A DNA stretch of 8,344 nucleotides. It comes from Actinomycetes bacterium. GTDB lineage: Bacteria > Actinomycetota > Acidimicrobiia > Acidimicrobiales > Bog-793. The notes beneath the pieces are model-generated. The model was given only the letters and a program-made list of their open reading frames with translations. It was not told the DNA's origin and did no database searches. Made by a program: the position numbers and the translations under genes. Shown piece by piece: positions 6,482 through 8,344 of the stretch; the first letter of the stretch is position 1; each line of letters opens with the position of its first letter. Location: contig JAJYGM010000569.1 of NCBI GenBank assembly GCA_021785095.1, positions 1 through 8,344 on the forward strand, written 5' to 3'.

Positions 6482-7501
6482 TCAGTACTGGTAGCCGCCG
6501 CGGACGGAGAGCTTCTCCGCTGCCTCCCGCAAGTCCTCGGCCGCCTTCTCGGGGGACACGACGTTGATGAGAACGCCGGTCCCGAGCTCGAATCCGGCTC
6601 GCGTCGTCAGGTTCGGGAGCACGTGCACGTGCCAGTGGTACATGCCGGTGGCACGGTACGGGGCCGAGTGGAAGACGATGTTGTAGGCGATGTCGCCGAG
6701 GTGCTCGGTGAGGCTCTGCAGGACCGAGCGCACGGCGTGGCCGATGGCCACGAGGCGCTGGGTCGGCGAGCGGTGCAGGTGGGCCCCGTGTTCGCGCGGC
6801 ACGACGAGGATCTCGTAGGGGATGCCGCTCCAGAACGGGGCGAACGTGACGGTCTCCTCGGTCGCCTCGATGATGCGGTAGCCGACGCGCTCCTCTGACG
6901 CAGCAGCGGCGCAGAGCAGGCAGCCGCCGGCAAAGCGGGCAAAGCCAGCCTGCTCTTCTGCCAGCTCACGCGGCACGAAGGGTATGCCGAGCAGCTGGCC
7001 GTGCGGGTGGGCGATGGACGCGCCAGCCTGGCGCCCGTGGTTGATGATCATCTGGCTGTAGCGCAAGCCCGGGGTGCTCTGGTGCTCCTCGACCCGGTCC
7101 CGGATCGCAGCCATCACGAGGGCGCACTGCTCGTCGGGCAGGGAGGCGAAGGACCGCTCGTGGTCGGGCGAGAGGATGAGCACCTCGTGGATGCCGCTGG
7201 CGGGCGCCTCGGTGAACACGGGTCCGCGGTGCTCCACGACGAAGGCCGCGTCACCCTGGAACGCCGGGTACCGGTTCGGGACGACACGGACGAGCCACTT
7301 CCCCGATGGCCCGGCCGGACCGTAGACCTCGAGCGCGGGCAGGGTGTCGCCCTCGTTACCGGGGCAGAACGGGCAGTCTTCGACGTCGTCGACGTCAGGG
7401 GTGGGCTGGCGGGGGAGGAAGGTACCACCTTGGCGATGGGAGCGGTCGGTCGACACCGCAACCCATCTCCCCGAGAGAGGATCGAGCCGAAGTTGGTTCA
7501 C
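6482..7501 (-). CDS. galT: Galactose-1-phosphate uridylyltransferase-like nucleotidyltransferase (HIT superfamily)
   Basis: GalT swaps UMP between UDP-glucose and galactose 1-phosphate in the Leloir pathway through a uridylyl-histidine intermediate. The 339-residue protein shows the zinc site CPFC (Cys43, Cys46) with His114 and His165 as likely further ligands. The active-site AHPHGQ (164-169) has nucleophile His167. A second CLLC pair is at 194-197, and HWHVHVLPN (289-297) marks the second HIT-like half. NPV-like INVVSPEKAAEDLR ends the fold. The start is a GTG at 7501, giving the typical opening NQLRLDPLSGRWV; no Shine-Dalgarno lies at good distance. No galK, galE or galM is in the window. 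Given the neighbouring glucan genes, a related role on ADP- or UDP-glucose is possible; ADP-glucose phosphorylases belong to the same superfamily. It converges on the maltokinase-like gene with 7 bp between stop codons. Confidence 0.87.
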   Translation of the reverse strand: MNQLRLDPLSGRWVAVSTDRSHRQGGTFLPRQPTPDVDDVEDCPFCPGNEGDTLPALEVYGPAGPSGKWLVRVVPNRYPAFQGDAAFVVEHRGPVFTEAPASGIHEVLILSPDHERSFASLPDEQCALVMAAIRDRVEEHQSTPGLRYSQMIINHGRQAGASIAHPHGQLLGIPFVPRELAEEQAGFARFAGGCLLCAAAASEERVGYRIIEATEETVTFAPFWSGIPYEILVVPREHGAHLHRSPTQRLVAIGHAVRSVLQSLTEHLGDIAYNIVFHSAPYRATGMYHWHVHVLPNLTTRAGFELGTGVLINVVSPEKAAEDLREAAEKLSVRGGYQY

Positions 7502-7641
7502 CCTCGCGCTGTACCCTTTCTCTCTCTGCTGCGGACACCGTTGACCACGCTCTTTCAGGGTACTCCTGGTACGGCCGCGATACGTGCAACCCCCCGGCGC
7601 GCTTCCCTTCTGCCACCTGTGTCTCCGCCAGCCGCAGCCTG
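7502..7641. other. Divergent intergenic region between galT and the membrane-protein gene
   Basis: This 140-bp region must carry the promoters of two divergent genes. It holds a pyrimidine-rich stretch (about 7514-7530, read CCCTTTCTCTCTC) and a TTGACC at 7541-7546 without a -10 at normal distance. Three GTAC tetramers fall at 7511-7514, 7560-7563 and 7570-7573. On the galT side, TACAGC ends 6 nt before the GTG and is a poor -10. I cannot assign a promoter or operator here with confidence. Confidence 0.4.
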
Positions 7642-8124
7642 ATGCCCGCTCCGCTCTACGACGCCCTGCTGATCCTGCACGTCCTCACAGCCGTCGTCGG
7701 GTTCGGCTCTCTCGCCGTCGGCGGACTGGCGGCTGCTGCCGGCCGTCGTAGCCGTGATCCGGCGGGCGACGAGCGGGTCTTGCGCTTCTTCCGGGAGGGC
7801 ATCGACTGGCCGGCGCGGGCGGTGCTGCTCGTCCCGGTGCTCGGCCTGGCCCTGCTCTTCGGAGGCGACCGCAGCAACGAGACCATGCCCTGGCCATGGC
7901 TCGGCCTCGCGATCTGGGGCACTGCGGTGGCGATCATGTGCTTCGTGTCCTGGCCTGCCGAGCGTGCGGCGCAGCGCGAGCTGGCGGCGCTGCAGGCGGG
8001 TGAGGACGGGGACGGGAGCAGGGCGGGCGGCTTCTCGGCGGCATGCACCCGGATGGAGAGTGCAGCAGGACTCACGAGCGTCTGCTTCGCGTTCGCCGTC
8101 GCCATCATGATCTGGCAACCCTGA
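7642..8124 (+). CDS. Small integral membrane protein with four predicted helices (DUF2269-like)
   Basis: This 160-residue protein has four hydrophobic segments: about 5-30 (LLILHVLTAVVGFGSLAVGG), 56-74 (PARAVLLVPVLGLALLFGG), 83-102 (PWPWLGLAIWGTAVAIMCFV) and 140-158 (AAGLTSVCFAFAVAIMIW). The early LHVLTAVVGFG segment resembles the first helix of DUF2269-type predicted membrane proteins, where a His lies in the first helix. Loop 31-55 is basic and charged (GRRSRDP, RFFREG); loop 103-139 is hydrophilic (ERAAQRELAALQ, GEDGDG). No signal peptide, enzymatic motif or metal motif beyond that His is visible, so function is unknown. The ATG at 7642 is chosen because it begins just before helix one; an in-frame upstream extension exists but looks non-coding. 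No ribosome binding site precedes it. The family assignment is tentative. Confidence 0.75.
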   Translation: MPAPLYDALLILHVLTAVVGFGSLAVGGLAAAAGRRSRDPAGDERVLRFFREGIDWPARAVLLVPVLGLALLFGGDRSNETMPWPWLGLAIWGTAVAIMCFVSWPAERAAQRELAALQAGEDGDGSRAGGFSAACTRMESAAGLTSVCFAFAVAIMIWQP

Positions 8125-8129
8125 GGCGG

Positions 8130-8135
8130 TAAATT
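8130..8135 (+). promoter_or_regulatory. Candidate -10 box driving a leaderless transcript from 8143
   Basis: TAAATT stands out in GC-rich sequence just after the membrane-protein stop. It ends 7 nt before the GTG at 8143, the same spacing as the candidate murA -10. No clear -35 is seen. The arrangement predicts transcription starting at the GTG. Confidence 0.5.
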
Positions 8136-8142
8136 CTTGGAC

Positions 8143-8196
8143 GTGACCGGCAGGGGCGCTCCGTCCCCACTCCGCCGAGCCATCTTTGCTGAATGA
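8143..8196 (+). CDS. Candidate leaderless 17-codon leader ORF coupled to the next gene
   Basis: GTG at 8143 opens a 17-codon frame encoding MTGRGAPSPLRRAIFAE, ending at TGA 8194-8196. The stop overlaps the ATG of the next frame as ATGA. The GTG is 7 nt after the TAAATT box, so it could be translated from a leaderless message and pass ribosomes to the next gene, which has no ribosome binding site of its own. The peptide has no run of one amino acid that would suggest an amino-acid attenuator, and no strong hairpin is visible in it. It may be chance or a pure coupling device; peptide function is unknown. Confidence 0.35.
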   Translation: MTGRGAPSPLRRAIFAE

Positions 8197-8344
8197 CTTC
8201 CTCCCGCTCGTCACGAGGCGGCCACCGGCCGCCGCCGCCGTCCCGGTCGATGCCGGGCACGCGCCCGGAGCCCGCCGTCCACCGGACAGTCGAGATCGAG
8301 CGCCGGCAGCGTTCCTTGCGCCGGCGGCGGACGAGCCTCGCGCT
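8193..8344 (+). CDS. N-terminus of an unidentified protein (continues beyond window)
   Basis: Fifty codons are open from the ATG at 8193 to the window edge. The visible N-terminus is rich in Arg, Ser and Pro (for example RPPPPSRSMPG) and then carries a strongly basic stretch ERRQRSLRRRR at about 36-46, followed by TSLA at the edge. A basic, disordered segment leading into a hydrophobic start would fit the cytoplasmic tail of a membrane-anchored protein, such as an envelope or division factor, but the membrane segment is not in view. The start could also be the in-frame ATG at 8250. The ATG at 8193 overlaps the stop of the small leader frame. I do not recognise the family. Confidence 0.5.
   Translation, partial: MTSSRSSRGGHRPPPPSRSMPGTRPEPAVHRTVEIERRQRSLRRRRTSLA

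Noticed and set aside
7541..7566. TTGACC followed by TACTCC as a promoter for the membrane-protein gene
   Set aside because: The spacer is only 14 bp and the -10 is poor, so it is not convincing as a housekeeping promoter.
7559..7574. GTAC-N6-GTAC as an operator
   Set aside because: GTAC is self-complementary, the flanks are not symmetric, and chance is likely for a motif this short.
8153..8168. GGGG...CCCC stem inside the small leader frame as an attenuator
   Set aside because: Only four base pairs with no extension in or out and no T-run; too weak to call.

Overview
The window is GC-rich, gene-dense and almost fully coding. It uses many GTG starts, has very short gaps, and carries an actinobacterial gene set: MurA with Asp at the catalytic position, and a TreS-maltokinase pair. 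I infer a high-GC actinobacterium, possibly a deep-branching or uncultured lineage. This rests on protein features seen by eye, not on a database search. No RNA gene, mobile element, CRISPR array or phage gene is visible.

Layout. Minus strand, left edge: murA (500-1765) reads into meaB (503 to beyond position 1) through a GTGA stop/start overlap. A 40-bp divergent gap (1766-1805) holds two candidate leaderless promoters. Plus strand: glpX (1806-2801), an enoyl-CoA hydratase gene (2814-3584), treS (3590-5248) and a maltokinase-family gene (5245-6474) form a tight run that looks like one operon. galT (6482-7501, minus) converges on it with 7 bp between stop codons. After a 140-bp divergent gap come a small four-helix membrane protein gene (7642-8124), a candidate leaderless 17-codon ORF (8143-8196), and a gene that runs off the right edge (8193 onward).

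How it fits together. GlpX supplies fructose 6-phosphate in gluconeogenesis. TreS interconverts trehalose and maltose. A maltokinase would normally phosphorylate maltose for GlgE-type alpha-glucan synthesis. GalT links hexose 1-phosphates to nucleotide sugars, so the centre of the window is a carbohydrate and storage-carbon block. The hydratase and MeaB point to acyl-CoA and methylmalonyl-CoA metabolism, and MurA to cell-wall synthesis.

Most notable: the maltokinase homologue beside an intact treS has lost both expected Mg2+ ligands (Gln to Arg, and Asp of the DFE motif to Gly), while keeping the HGD catalytic Asp. It may be a pseudokinase partner of TreS. Also worth attention are the Cys-to-Asp MurA with an altered substrate-loop motif, the paired leaderless promoters, the leaderless micro-ORF coupled to the last gene, and a lone TTA codon in treS.
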